Source of the DNA: Lachnospiraceae bacterium
Lineage (GTDB): Bacteria; Bacillota; Clostridia; Lachnospirales; Lachnospiraceae
Assembly: GCA_017500935.1 (NCBI GenBank)
Contig: JAFVXW010000015.1
Location: forward strand, 1-64,000
Direction of reading: 5' to 3'
Length of the DNA stretch: 64,000 nucleotides
Numbering within the stretch: position 1 is the stretch's first letter; each line of letters begins with the position of its first letter. Of the stretch, positions 17,636-24,606 are shown in pieces. Below the pieces are notes generated by a model, which was not told where the DNA came from, made no database searches, and saw only the letters and a list, made by a program, of their open reading frames with translations. The translations under genes were made by a program, and so were the position numbers.

Positions 17636-17960
17636 AAACAGCCTCTTTCATCATTCTAAACAAAAACAACATGATTATATCTATTTTATTCCTCCAAAAT
17701 GTCTCTGTCAATGCAACTTCCGAACGCTTATATTACAATTTTCCACATGGCTGCGGATAAATTTCTTTTTTTCAAAGCTGCGCATATCCGAAGGTATGAA
17801 ACTTACATTTCATTTACTTTTTATATCATTTTTTTTACCGAGGTCTCAAAAGGCCCCGGTATTTATGCAAAAAATGCGGGAATCTTACAATAATCCGTGC
17901 CCTTATCACGCATTTATGTTCATCTTACTTTTTTCCATACTTAATCTGACAATATTCCAT

Positions 17961-17989
17961 TTTTACACACAGATTGTATTTAGTATAAT
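17961..17989 (+). promoter_or_regulatory. Promoter of the sugar ABC importer operon
   Basis: Consensus -10 TATAAT (17984-17989); at 17 bp spacing only a weak -35 TTTTAC (17961-17966), as expected for a promoter that needs an activator such as the adjacent YesN regulator. Start about 17996. Confidence 0.65.
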
Positions 17990-17999
17990 ACATATATGG

Positions 18000-18021
18000 T
18001 CTGAAATAGGGGTATTTCAGA
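18000..18021. promoter_or_regulatory. Inverted repeat at the importer operon start
   Basis: TCTGAAATA (18000-18008), GGGG, TATTTCAGA (18013-18021): perfect 9 bp arms at about +4 to +25 of the transcript. Operator or 5'-end RNA hairpin; compare the oppA start. Confidence 0.6.
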
Positions 18022-18051
18022 TACAAGATAATTTATTGGAGGGAAGTATTT

Positions 18052-19452
18052 ATGAAAAAGAAAGTACTTGCAACATTACTCGCGTCCTCTATGATTATTG
18101 GTATGCTCGCTGGCTGTGGCGCAAAAGATGAAACTTCTGCACCCGCTGCTGACACCAAGACCGAAGAGAAGGCCGAAGAAAAAGCAGAAGAACCTGCTGC
18201 AACTGGTGAAAAGACTGTTATCAGAATGCTCACCATTCTTGGTAACCCTACCAGAGATGAACTGACCCAGAAGATCGTTGCTGAACATACCGACGGCTCC
18301 ATCGAACTGGAAATCATTTCTCCTCCCGCTGACCAGTCCAGACAGAAGATGATCACCATGCTGCAGGCTCAGGAAGATATCGATATCGTTGAGCTTGGTA
18401 ACATCACCATGGTTGACTACATCAACAACAACTGGATCGCTCCTCTCGATGATTACATCGCAGAATGGGAAGATTACGCAACTCTGCAGCAGACTCTGAA
18501 AGATCAGGCAGTTTCTTACGACGGACATTTCTACGGCGTAGCGAACGGTCTGTATCAGAAAGCTCTGTTCTATCGTAAAGACTGGTTAGAAGAAGCTGGT
18601 CTTAGTGTTCCTACCACTATGGAAGAGTTCTATGATGTAGCTCTGGCTCTTACCGATCCCGCTAACAACAGATATGGTTATTCTTACCGTGCAGGCAGCG
18701 GCGGTGCCGGCTTCCTTGATAACCATGTTCGTTCCGATCTGGGCTCCAAATACATCACCACCGCAATGCCCAACGTTACCAATGAACGCAAGAACATCTG
18801 GGAATATCCCGAAGCTGTTGCTGCTGCTCAGTACTGGGTAGATCTGTTCCAGAACTGCTCCAATCCCGACGCTGTAGCATGGGGCTATCCTGAAACTGTT
18901 GAATCCTTCTACTCCGGCACAGCTGCTATGCTGATTCAGGACCCTGAAGTTATCGCTACCTGTGCAGAATACATGGAAGACGGTACTTGGGACGTTGCTC
19001 CCCTTCCCGTTGGTCTGTCCGGCGAATCCTGGAACAACGCTGGTTCCGGCGCTTGGGGTATCACCTCTTACTCCGAAAAGAAAGATGCTGCTTGGGCAGT
19101 TATCGCAGCTCTGAGCGGTGTTGAAGGCAACAACGAATGGTGTAAGGTTAACGGTAACCTTCCTATTCATACCACCGCAGCAGAAGACCCTTACTTCGGT
19201 GAAGGCTACTATGCAGCTTACTCTGTAATGGCTAACAAGCCCGATGCTCATAAGTGGTATGCAGATGCTAACGAAACTCTGTGGATGACCAAAGAAGAGC
19301 TGGATCAGAGAAACTCCAACACTGAAAACGATCTGAAGTTCCAGGAACTGGTTCTTGGTGCGATCTCTCCTGAAGAATACTGCGAATGGAGAGCACAGTT
19401 CGATGCATGGTGTCATGATTCCGAATGGGTTAAGGAAGTATATCCTGACTAA
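18052..19452 (+). CDS. Sugar ABC transporter substrate-binding lipoprotein (SBP family 1)
   Basis: 466 aa extracellular binding protein. The signal peptide has KKK at 2-4 and the lipobox MLAGC with Cys22, followed by a flexible acidic linker (TKTEEKAEEKAEEPA) at about 34-48 that repeats the OppA linker. The mature part is a MalE-type bilobal fold: IRMLTILGNPTRDELTQKI, KDWLEEAGLSVPTTMEEFYD and a late GSGAWGITSYSEKKDAAW segment are typical of oligosaccharide or sugar-acid binders. Codon use is strongly biased, suggesting high expression. ATG 18052 follows GGAGGGAAGTATTT. First gene of an importer operon that continues with two permeases; no dedicated ATPase gene is present, so a shared MsmK-type ATPase is likely used. 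Confidence 0.93.
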   Translation: MKKKVLATLLASSMIIGMLAGCGAKDETSAPAADTKTEEKAEEKAEEPAATGEKTVIRMLTILGNPTRDELTQKIVAEHTDGSIELEIISPPADQSRQKMITMLQAQEDIDIVELGNITMVDYINNNWIAPLDDYIAEWEDYATLQQTLKDQAVSYDGHFYGVANGLYQKALFYRKDWLEEAGLSVPTTMEEFYDVALALTDPANNRYGYSYRAGSGGAGFLDNHVRSDLGSKYITTAMPNVTNERKNIWEYPEAVAAAQYWVDLFQNCSNPDAVAWGYPETVESFYSGTAAMLIQDPEVIATCAEYMEDGTWDVAPLPVGLSGESWNNAGSGAWGITSYSEKKDAAWAVIAALSGVEGNNEWCKVNGNLPIHTTAAEDPYFGEGYYAAYSVMANKPDAHKWYADANETLWMTKEELDQRNSNTENDLKFQELVLGAISPEEYCEWRAQFDAWCHDSEWVKEVYPD

Positions 19453-19492
19453 TACATCATCAATCAAATATTGATTCCATGAATTAATCTGG

Positions 19493-19521
19493 CGGCCGGA
19501 GCTGGCTTACGGCTCCGGCCG
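19493..19521 (+). promoter_or_regulatory. Intercistronic stem-loop after the binding-protein gene
   Basis: CGGCCGGAGC (19493-19502) and GCTCCGGCCG (19512-19521), perfect 10 bp GC-rich arms with a 9 nt loop, followed by a short run TAAGTTTTA. Same position as the oppA-oppB stem-loop; likely protects the binding-protein mRNA and lowers permease expression. Confidence 0.75.
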
Positions 19522-19545
19522 TAAGTTTTAATCAAGGAGGTATGA

Positions 19546-20457
19546 ATGAATCCAAACAAAAAATTGATTAGCCGAAAAACAAAAGATACAATCTTTATCA
19601 TCAGCTTTCTGGCAATTCCTGTCTTTTTGCTGCTGGTATTTTTGTATTATCCCTCCATTGACGGTATCATCATGTCTTTCCAGGATGTTAAGGCATATGA
19701 TATGTACAACAAATCTTTCGCCGGTTTTGAAAACTACGAAAAACTTTTTAATTCTTCCATTAACGGCGTTATCTGGAAGAATACTTTCCTCTGGCTGGTA
19801 GTCTGCTTATCTGCTGAGTTTGTCATGGGCTTTGGTCTGGCACTGCTTCTGCAGGCTGACTTCCCCGGCAGAAAAGTTTACGAAGCAGTTGTATTCGTTC
19901 CCTGGGCGCTGTCCGGTTTCGTAGTTGGTGTTATCTGGAAATGGATGTTCAACGGCAACACCGGCGTTATCAACGATATTCTGATGCGTCTTGGTATCAT
20001 CGAAAAACAGGTTGGTTTCCTTTCCAATCCCAATGCTGCGATCTACTGCGTTATCGTAGCTAAGGTATGGACCGGTATGGCATTCTTCTCCATCGTTACC
20101 ATGGCAGCGCTGCGTACCGTTCCCAAGGATATGTATGAAGCAGCTGATATCGACGGTGCCAATGGCATACAGAAATTCTTCTACATCACGATCCCTTCCA
20201 TCAAGACCCTGCTGCTGCTCACCATTATGATGAGAGCGATCGCAATGATGAACTCTCCTGACCTAATCTTTGGTATGACCGGCGGCGGTCCTGCCGGACG
20301 AAGCCACACGGTATCTTCCTATATCATGACAGAAGTAGTACACGGTACTGACTACGGTCTGATCTCCGCATCCAGTGTGCTTCTGTGGCTGGCAACCATG
20401 GCATTTGCAATTGTTTACCTGATCACCACTAAAGCAACGAAGGGAAGTGATTCATAA
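19546..20457 (+). CDS. Sugar ABC transporter permease (MalF/UgpA type)
   Basis: 303 aa, six membrane segments. It starts with a short basic tail (RKTKDTIFIISFLAIPVFLL), has the periplasmic KAYDMYNKSFAGFENYEKLF region characteristic of MalF-like permeases, and the EAA loop DMYEAADIDGANGIQKFFYI near residue 200, which docks on the ATPase. AAGGAGGT precedes ATG 19546 by five bases; another ATG four bases upstream is out of frame and stops quickly. Forms the channel with the next gene. Confidence 0.94.
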   Translation: MNPNKKLISRKTKDTIFIISFLAIPVFLLLVFLYYPSIDGIIMSFQDVKAYDMYNKSFAGFENYEKLFNSSINGVIWKNTFLWLVVCLSAEFVMGFGLALLLQADFPGRKVYEAVVFVPWALSGFVVGVIWKWMFNGNTGVINDILMRLGIIEKQVGFLSNPNAAIYCVIVAKVWTGMAFFSIVTMAALRTVPKDMYEAADIDGANGIQKFFYITIPSIKTLLLLTIMMRAIAMMNSPDLIFGMTGGGPAGRSHTVSSYIMTEVVHGTDYGLISASSVLLWLATMAFAIVYLITTKATKGSDS

Positions 20458-21299
20458 TGAAGAAAAAGAAAACACCTCAGTATTTTATCGGTAAATTTTT
20501 TAAGTTTTTATTACTGGCTTTCTTCGTCATTTATACATTATTCCCTCTGGTTTGGCTGCTGCTTTCCTCCATCAAATCCAAAAAGGAAATGTATAATTTC
20601 CCCGTTGAATACTGGCCTGATCATCCGACCCTGATCAACTATCAGGAAGTTATGGGTATGGGTAACTTCGGAAGATTTACCTTAAACAGCTTTTTGCTTG
20701 CTCTGGCAGTCGGTGCCGGTGCAGCAGTCTTTTCCCTGATGGTTGCCTATGTCCTTGCCAGAATGGATTTCAAGTTAAAGCCTCTCATTATGGGTCTTTT
20801 CCTGATGACCCAGATGCTTCCCGGCGCAGCAGGATTTGCTCCCCTGTACATCTTAATGTCCAAACTGGGTCTGGTTAACAAGCTGACCACCGTAATGGTT
20901 ATCTTGATCGCCGGCAGTATTACATTTGGTATGTTCCTGCAGTTAGGCTTTTTGCAGAGTATCCCTTCCGCACTGGAAGACGCAGCAATGATCGATGGCT
21001 GCGGCAGAGCAAGAATGTTCAGACACGTAATCATTCCTCTGTCCACACCCGGTCTGTTCACCGTATTTATTTTCCAGTTCCTGTCCGGTTGGAATGATGT
21101 ATACACCTCTGTATTGTACGTAAATGACAATAAGCTCAAAACTCTTGCTGTTGCTATTTACTCCATGATCGGTACCTATGATATCAACTGGGGTCATGTA
21201 GCAGCAGGTACCACCATCGCCATGGTTCCCGCGATCGTGCTCTTTACCTGTATGAAGGACGTATTCATTGAAAATATCGGCGGTGCAGTAAAAGAATAA
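20457..21299 (+). CDS. Sugar ABC transporter permease (MalG/UgpE type)
   Basis: 280 aa, six membrane segments, with FPLVWLLLSSIKSKKEMYNFP at the N terminus and the EAA loop SALEDAAMIDGCGRARMFRH near residue 180, both typical of CUT1 permeases. The ATG overlaps the previous stop by one base (TAATGA), so the two subunits are translated in a coupled way. A terminator follows, then the glycyl-radical genes on the same strand. Confidence 0.94.
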   Translation: MKKKKTPQYFIGKFFKFLLLAFFVIYTLFPLVWLLLSSIKSKKEMYNFPVEYWPDHPTLINYQEVMGMGNFGRFTLNSFLLALAVGAGAAVFSLMVAYVLARMDFKLKPLIMGLFLMTQMLPGAAGFAPLYILMSKLGLVNKLTTVMVILIAGSITFGMFLQLGFLQSIPSALEDAAMIDGCGRARMFRHVIIPLSTPGLFTVFIFQFLSGWNDVYTSVLYVNDNKLKTLAVAIYSMIGTYDINWGHVAAGTTIAMVPAIVLFTCMKDVFIENIGGAVKE

Positions 21300-21349
21300 T
21301 TCTTAAATCGAAACGATACTTCATTGTTTCCGCATAAATTTATTAACTT

Positions 21350-21386
21350 AAAGGGAGTATTGCCATAATGCAATGCTCCCTTTTTT
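21350..21386 (+). terminator. Terminator between importer and glycyl-radical genes
   Basis: AAGGGAGTATTGC (from 21351), loop CATAAT, GCAATGCTCCCTT, then TTTT; one T-G pair in the stem. Placed 20 nt before the activase gene, so read-through or a separate promoter must supply the downstream genes. Confidence 0.8.
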
Positions 21387-21405
21387 AAACTAATCTGGTG
21401 ATTTT

Positions 21406-22296
21406 ATGCAAACTGGTACTATTTTTAATATTCAGCCGTTTTCCATTTACGACGGCCCCGGCATCCGCACCACAGTCTTTTTAAAAGGCTGTAATCTAAG
21501 ATGTGCATGGTGCCACAATCCGGAATCCTGGATCATTTCACCACAGCTTGAATTTCTCTCCGAAAAATGTATCGGCTGCGGTGCCTGTTTTACGGCTTGT
21601 CCCAACAATGCACATATTGCATCTGAATCCGGTCATTTAATAGACAGAAGCAAATGCAAAAACTGCGGTCTTTGTGCCCAGACCTGTTATGCGGGTGCCC
21701 TGACAATGGCAGGCAGACAGGTCACATCTGAAGAAGTGTTCGGCCGTATTCTGGAAGATGCCCCCTATTTTAAAAACAGCGGCGGCGGCGTTACTTTTTC
21801 CGGCGGTGAATGTATGATGCAGCTGGATTTTCTCTGCGAGCTTTTAAAGTTGTGCAAAGAAGCCGGTATTCATACCGCTGTTGATACTGCAGGACATTTT
21901 CCATTCTCCAGCTTTGAAAAAATCCTGCCCTGGACGGATCTTTTCCTCTATGATATCAAAGCCTTTGATCCCGAAACGCATAAGAAGCTTACCGGCGTGC
22001 GTAATGAAAGGATTCTTGAAAATCTGCCTCTTTTATGTGAACGCGGTGCCAATGTTTTTATCCGGATTCCCTGTATTCCGGACGGAAACTGGCAGGATAT
22101 GGAGCAGATTGCGGAATATTTAAAAAATATTCCGGTACAGAAGGTCGAACTTCTGGCATATCACCGCCTGGGTGAAGGAAAACGCAAATCTCTGGGAATG
22201 GACGTTGTGACTTTCCGCACACCGTCTCCTGAAGAAATGGAGAATCTGTTAACATTATTTACCGATAAGGGAATACCTGCGGTTTACAATCGCTGA
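21406..22296 (+). CDS. Glycyl-radical enzyme activating protein (radical SAM)
   Basis: 296 aa. The N-terminal motif FLKGCNLRCAWCHNPE gives the radical-SAM cluster ligands Cys29, Cys33 and Cys36 (CX3CX2C). An inserted ferredoxin-like domain follows with two further 4Fe-4S sites: CIGCGACFTACP and CKNCGLCAQTCYAGAL. The SAM-binding SGGGVTFSGGECMMQ stretch is near residue 130. This eight-Cys insert is the rule for activases other than that of pyruvate formate-lyase itself. It abstracts H from a glycine of its partner enzyme, encoded 19 bp downstream. Its ribosome site is weak, unlike that of the enzyme, consistent with low activase and high enzyme levels. Confidence 0.93.
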   Translation: MQTGTIFNIQPFSIYDGPGIRTTVFLKGCNLRCAWCHNPESWIISPQLEFLSEKCIGCGACFTACPNNAHIASESGHLIDRSKCKNCGLCAQTCYAGALTMAGRQVTSEEVFGRILEDAPYFKNSGGGVTFSGGECMMQLDFLCELLKLCKEAGIHTAVDTAGHFPFSSFEKILPWTDLFLYDIKAFDPETHKKLTGVRNERILENLPLLCERGANVFIRIPCIPDGNWQDMEQIAEYLKNIPVQKVELLAYHRLGEGKRKSLGMDVVTFRTPSPEEMENLLTLFTDKGIPAVYNR

Positions 22297-22315
22297 TCAG
22301 ACAGGAGGATTTAAC

Positions 22316-24502
22316 ATGTCTGCAATTCATCTCAAACCAATCGTATCTGACTTTTACGCACAGAAAATCCAGTCGCTTCACGACGAAAAAGTAAAGGTCA
22401 ACAAACGCAAACTTGAACTTTACGGCGGTGCCTATGACACCGATGACCATGGATTTATCTGTTTTGAAGACTTTACATTTACTCCCGAATATCTTCCGGG
22501 CAAAAACCGTATCGAAGGCCCCAAAAATGTAGGCGAAAATATCGGCCGTCTGTTTTCGGAGCTTCCTGTCTACATTCATAAGGACAGTGCCCTGGCAGGC
22601 GCATGGGCAGGCATCTTTAAAAAATGGTGCAACGGCGGTATGAATCCCGATGATTTTCCTGCCGAGATCAAAGCAGTTCATCAAAAATACCATATGATTT
22701 CCTCCGGCATCGGCGGTATGAACCATTTGGGACCCGATATGAACATTGCGCTCCGTGAAGGTTATCCCGGTCTGTTAAATAAAGTCCGTTTTTACCGTAC
22801 CTTTAACAATCCTGCAGATACCGGTTTCTATGACGGTGAAGAGGCTGTTGTCCTGGGTATTCTGGAATACATCAGACGCCATGCTGCCTATGCCAGAGAG
22901 CTTGCTGCCGCTGAAACCGATATCCAGTACCGTAAAAACTATAACCGGATCGCGCAGACCTGTGAAAACCTGCTTGCCGGCCCTCCTGCCACTTTCCTGG
23001 AAGCCTGCCAGCTGATCGCTGTTTTCCAGTGTATCGACCGTACTTATTTCCACGGCGGTGCTTTGTCCCAGCTTGACGAACTGCTCCGTCCTTTTTATGA
23101 AAGAGACATCAAGGCAGGTATCCTTTCCGATGAAGAAGCGGTCTGGATCCTGGCGAGTCTTTTCTACAATGACACCCATTATTCCCAGATCGGCGGTCAG
23201 ACTCCTGACGGAAGCCGTGATCTTACCAGCCGTATGTCCTATCTGATCCTGGAAGCAGTACATTTGTTAAAGATTCCCTACAATCTGGCTGTACGCGTTT
23301 ATCCCGGCATGGATGAGGGACTGCTGCGCAGATCTTTGGAATATATCATGGAAGACGGCTCCGGCCCCGATTTTTCCTGTGCGACCGGTATCGAAGAAGG
23401 CTACTGCAAACAGGGTCATCCCAGAGAACTGGCAAGAATGCGTGCCAAAGTGGGATGTAACTGGGTTGCTTTGCCCGGCATCGAATATCCTCTGCAGGAT
23501 GTAACCCGTCTGAATATGGGATGGCCTTTTGTCATTGCTTTGGATGAAATCATGGAAGAGGGAGAACCTTCCCTTGACAAACTTTGGAACAGATTCGAAT
23601 ATCATCTTGCGCAGATGGTACAGTGTATCAAAGACGGCTATGATTTCCATTATGAAACGGTTTCCGATATCGCTCCCGAAATCGTTCTGAATCTTTTCTG
23701 CCACGGTCCGATCGAGCGCGGTCTGAATGCCGCACAGGGCGGTGTTGATATCATCAATCTGAATGTTGACGGTATCGCTCTGGCTACGATCGCAGACTCC
23801 TTTGCAGCGATCGAACAGCGTGTTGTAAATGAAAAACGCTTAAGCTGGGACGAAATGTATGCAGCGGTTAAAAACAATTTTGAAGGTGCTGAAAATATCC
23901 GCCTGATGCTCAAAAATATTCCCCGTTTCGGAAGTCCCGAATCTCTTGCCCGCAATTGGGCTAAGAAGATCAGCACCACTTACACTGATCTGGTAAACAG
24001 CTCACCGACTCCCAAGCACCATCTGCGTGTCGTACCCGGCCTGTTCTCCCACGGAGATATTTACATGCACGGCGCGGATCTTCCCGCAACCCCCAATGGA
24101 CGTAAAGCAGGAGAGCCAATTTCCCATTCTTCTGAGCCCGATCCCGGATTTGCAAGCGGTCTGACCAGCTTCTCACCCACCTTAAAATCCAATGCCGTGG
24201 CAATGGTACAGCCCGGTCTTGGCAATTCCGCACCTCTGCATCTGGATATCGATGCAGATATGGTAAACAGACACGGCGGTATTGACGCACTGGTTGCGCT
24301 GATCAAAACCCATGACGAGATGGGCGGTACTCTGATCAACTTAAACTGCATCACAAAAGACCGCATCAAACGTGCCCATGAAGATCCCGACTCCGAGCCT
24401 GATCTTTTAGTACGTGTAACCGGTTATTCCGCATTCTTTGCATCTCTTACCAAGGATTACCGTCAGCAGATCGTTGACCGTTATCTGACAGACGAGGCAT
24501 AA
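22316..24502 (+). CDS. Glycyl-radical enzyme of unknown substrate
   Basis: 728 aa member of the pyruvate formate-lyase superfamily; oxygen-sensitive, cytosolic. The radical-bearing Gly is Gly703 in RVTGYSAFF, 26 residues from the end. The thiyl Cys is Cys381 in the context VGCNWVALPGIE. Diol dehydratases, choline lyase and related enzymes have Cys-Val-Glu here, with Glu as the general base, so this enzyme is unlikely to be one of those. An AGGAGG site precedes ATG 22316. It is linked to its activase and follows a sugar importer and YesMN pair, which suggests a carbohydrate-derived substrate, but the reaction is unknown. Confidence 0.9.
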   Translation: MSAIHLKPIVSDFYAQKIQSLHDEKVKVNKRKLELYGGAYDTDDHGFICFEDFTFTPEYLPGKNRIEGPKNVGENIGRLFSELPVYIHKDSALAGAWAGIFKKWCNGGMNPDDFPAEIKAVHQKYHMISSGIGGMNHLGPDMNIALREGYPGLLNKVRFYRTFNNPADTGFYDGEEAVVLGILEYIRRHAAYARELAAAETDIQYRKNYNRIAQTCENLLAGPPATFLEACQLIAVFQCIDRTYFHGGALSQLDELLRPFYERDIKAGILSDEEAVWILASLFYNDTHYSQIGGQTPDGSRDLTSRMSYLILEAVHLLKIPYNLAVRVYPGMDEGLLRRSLEYIMEDGSGPDFSCATGIEEGYCKQGHPRELARMRAKVGCNWVALPGIEYPLQDVTRLNMGWPFVIALDEIMEEGEPSLDKLWNRFEYHLAQMVQCIKDGYDFHYETVSDIAPEIVLNLFCHGPIERGLNAAQGGVDIINLNVDGIALATIADSFAAIEQRVVNEKRLSWDEMYAAVKNNFEGAENIRLMLKNIPRFGSPESLARNWAKKISTTYTDLVNSSPTPKHHLRVVPGLFSHGDIYMHGADLPATPNGRKAGEPISHSSEPDPGFASGLTSFSPTLKSNAVAMVQPGLGNSAPLHLDIDADMVNRHGGIDALVALIKTHDEMGGTLINLNCITKDRIKRAHEDPDSEPDLLVRVTGYSAFFASLTKDYRQQIVDRYLTDEA

Positions 24503-24540
24503 AGACAGCTTCCACCTCATCAGGCTAATAAGTGTATGAA

Positions 24541-24583
24541 AAAATGTCCCATACCAGCGCAGGCTGGTTGGGACATTTTTATT
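24541..24583 (+). terminator. Terminator after the glycyl-radical enzyme gene
   Basis: AAATGTCCCATACCAGC / GCTGGTTGGGACATTT with one bulged base and a 3 nt loop, followed by TTATTT. Ends the plus-strand module before the convergent lacZ. Confidence 0.88.
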
Positions 24584-24606
24584 TACTGTGTCAATGCTTC
24601 AAATGA

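Larger units (their letters stand above)
17636..18051. other. 416 bp divergent intergenic region yesM / sugar-binding protein
   Basis: AT-rich control region. It holds an imperfect inverted repeat TACCGAGG (17836-17843) / CCCCGGTA (17854-17861) next to an eight-T run that is on the wrong side for a terminator, then the promoter and start-site palindrome of the binding-protein gene listed separately. Two short open frames in it have no good ribosome site and lack codon character; I do not call them genes. Confidence 0.6.

Noticed and set aside
17836-17861. Inverted repeat as a terminator
   Set aside because: The T-run is on the 5' side of the plus-strand hairpin and becomes an A-run on the other strand; the stem has a mismatch.
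17699-18131. Short open frames in the yesM/importer intergenic region
   Set aside because: No ribosome sites, AT-rich composition and overlap with the promoter and start of the binding-protein gene.
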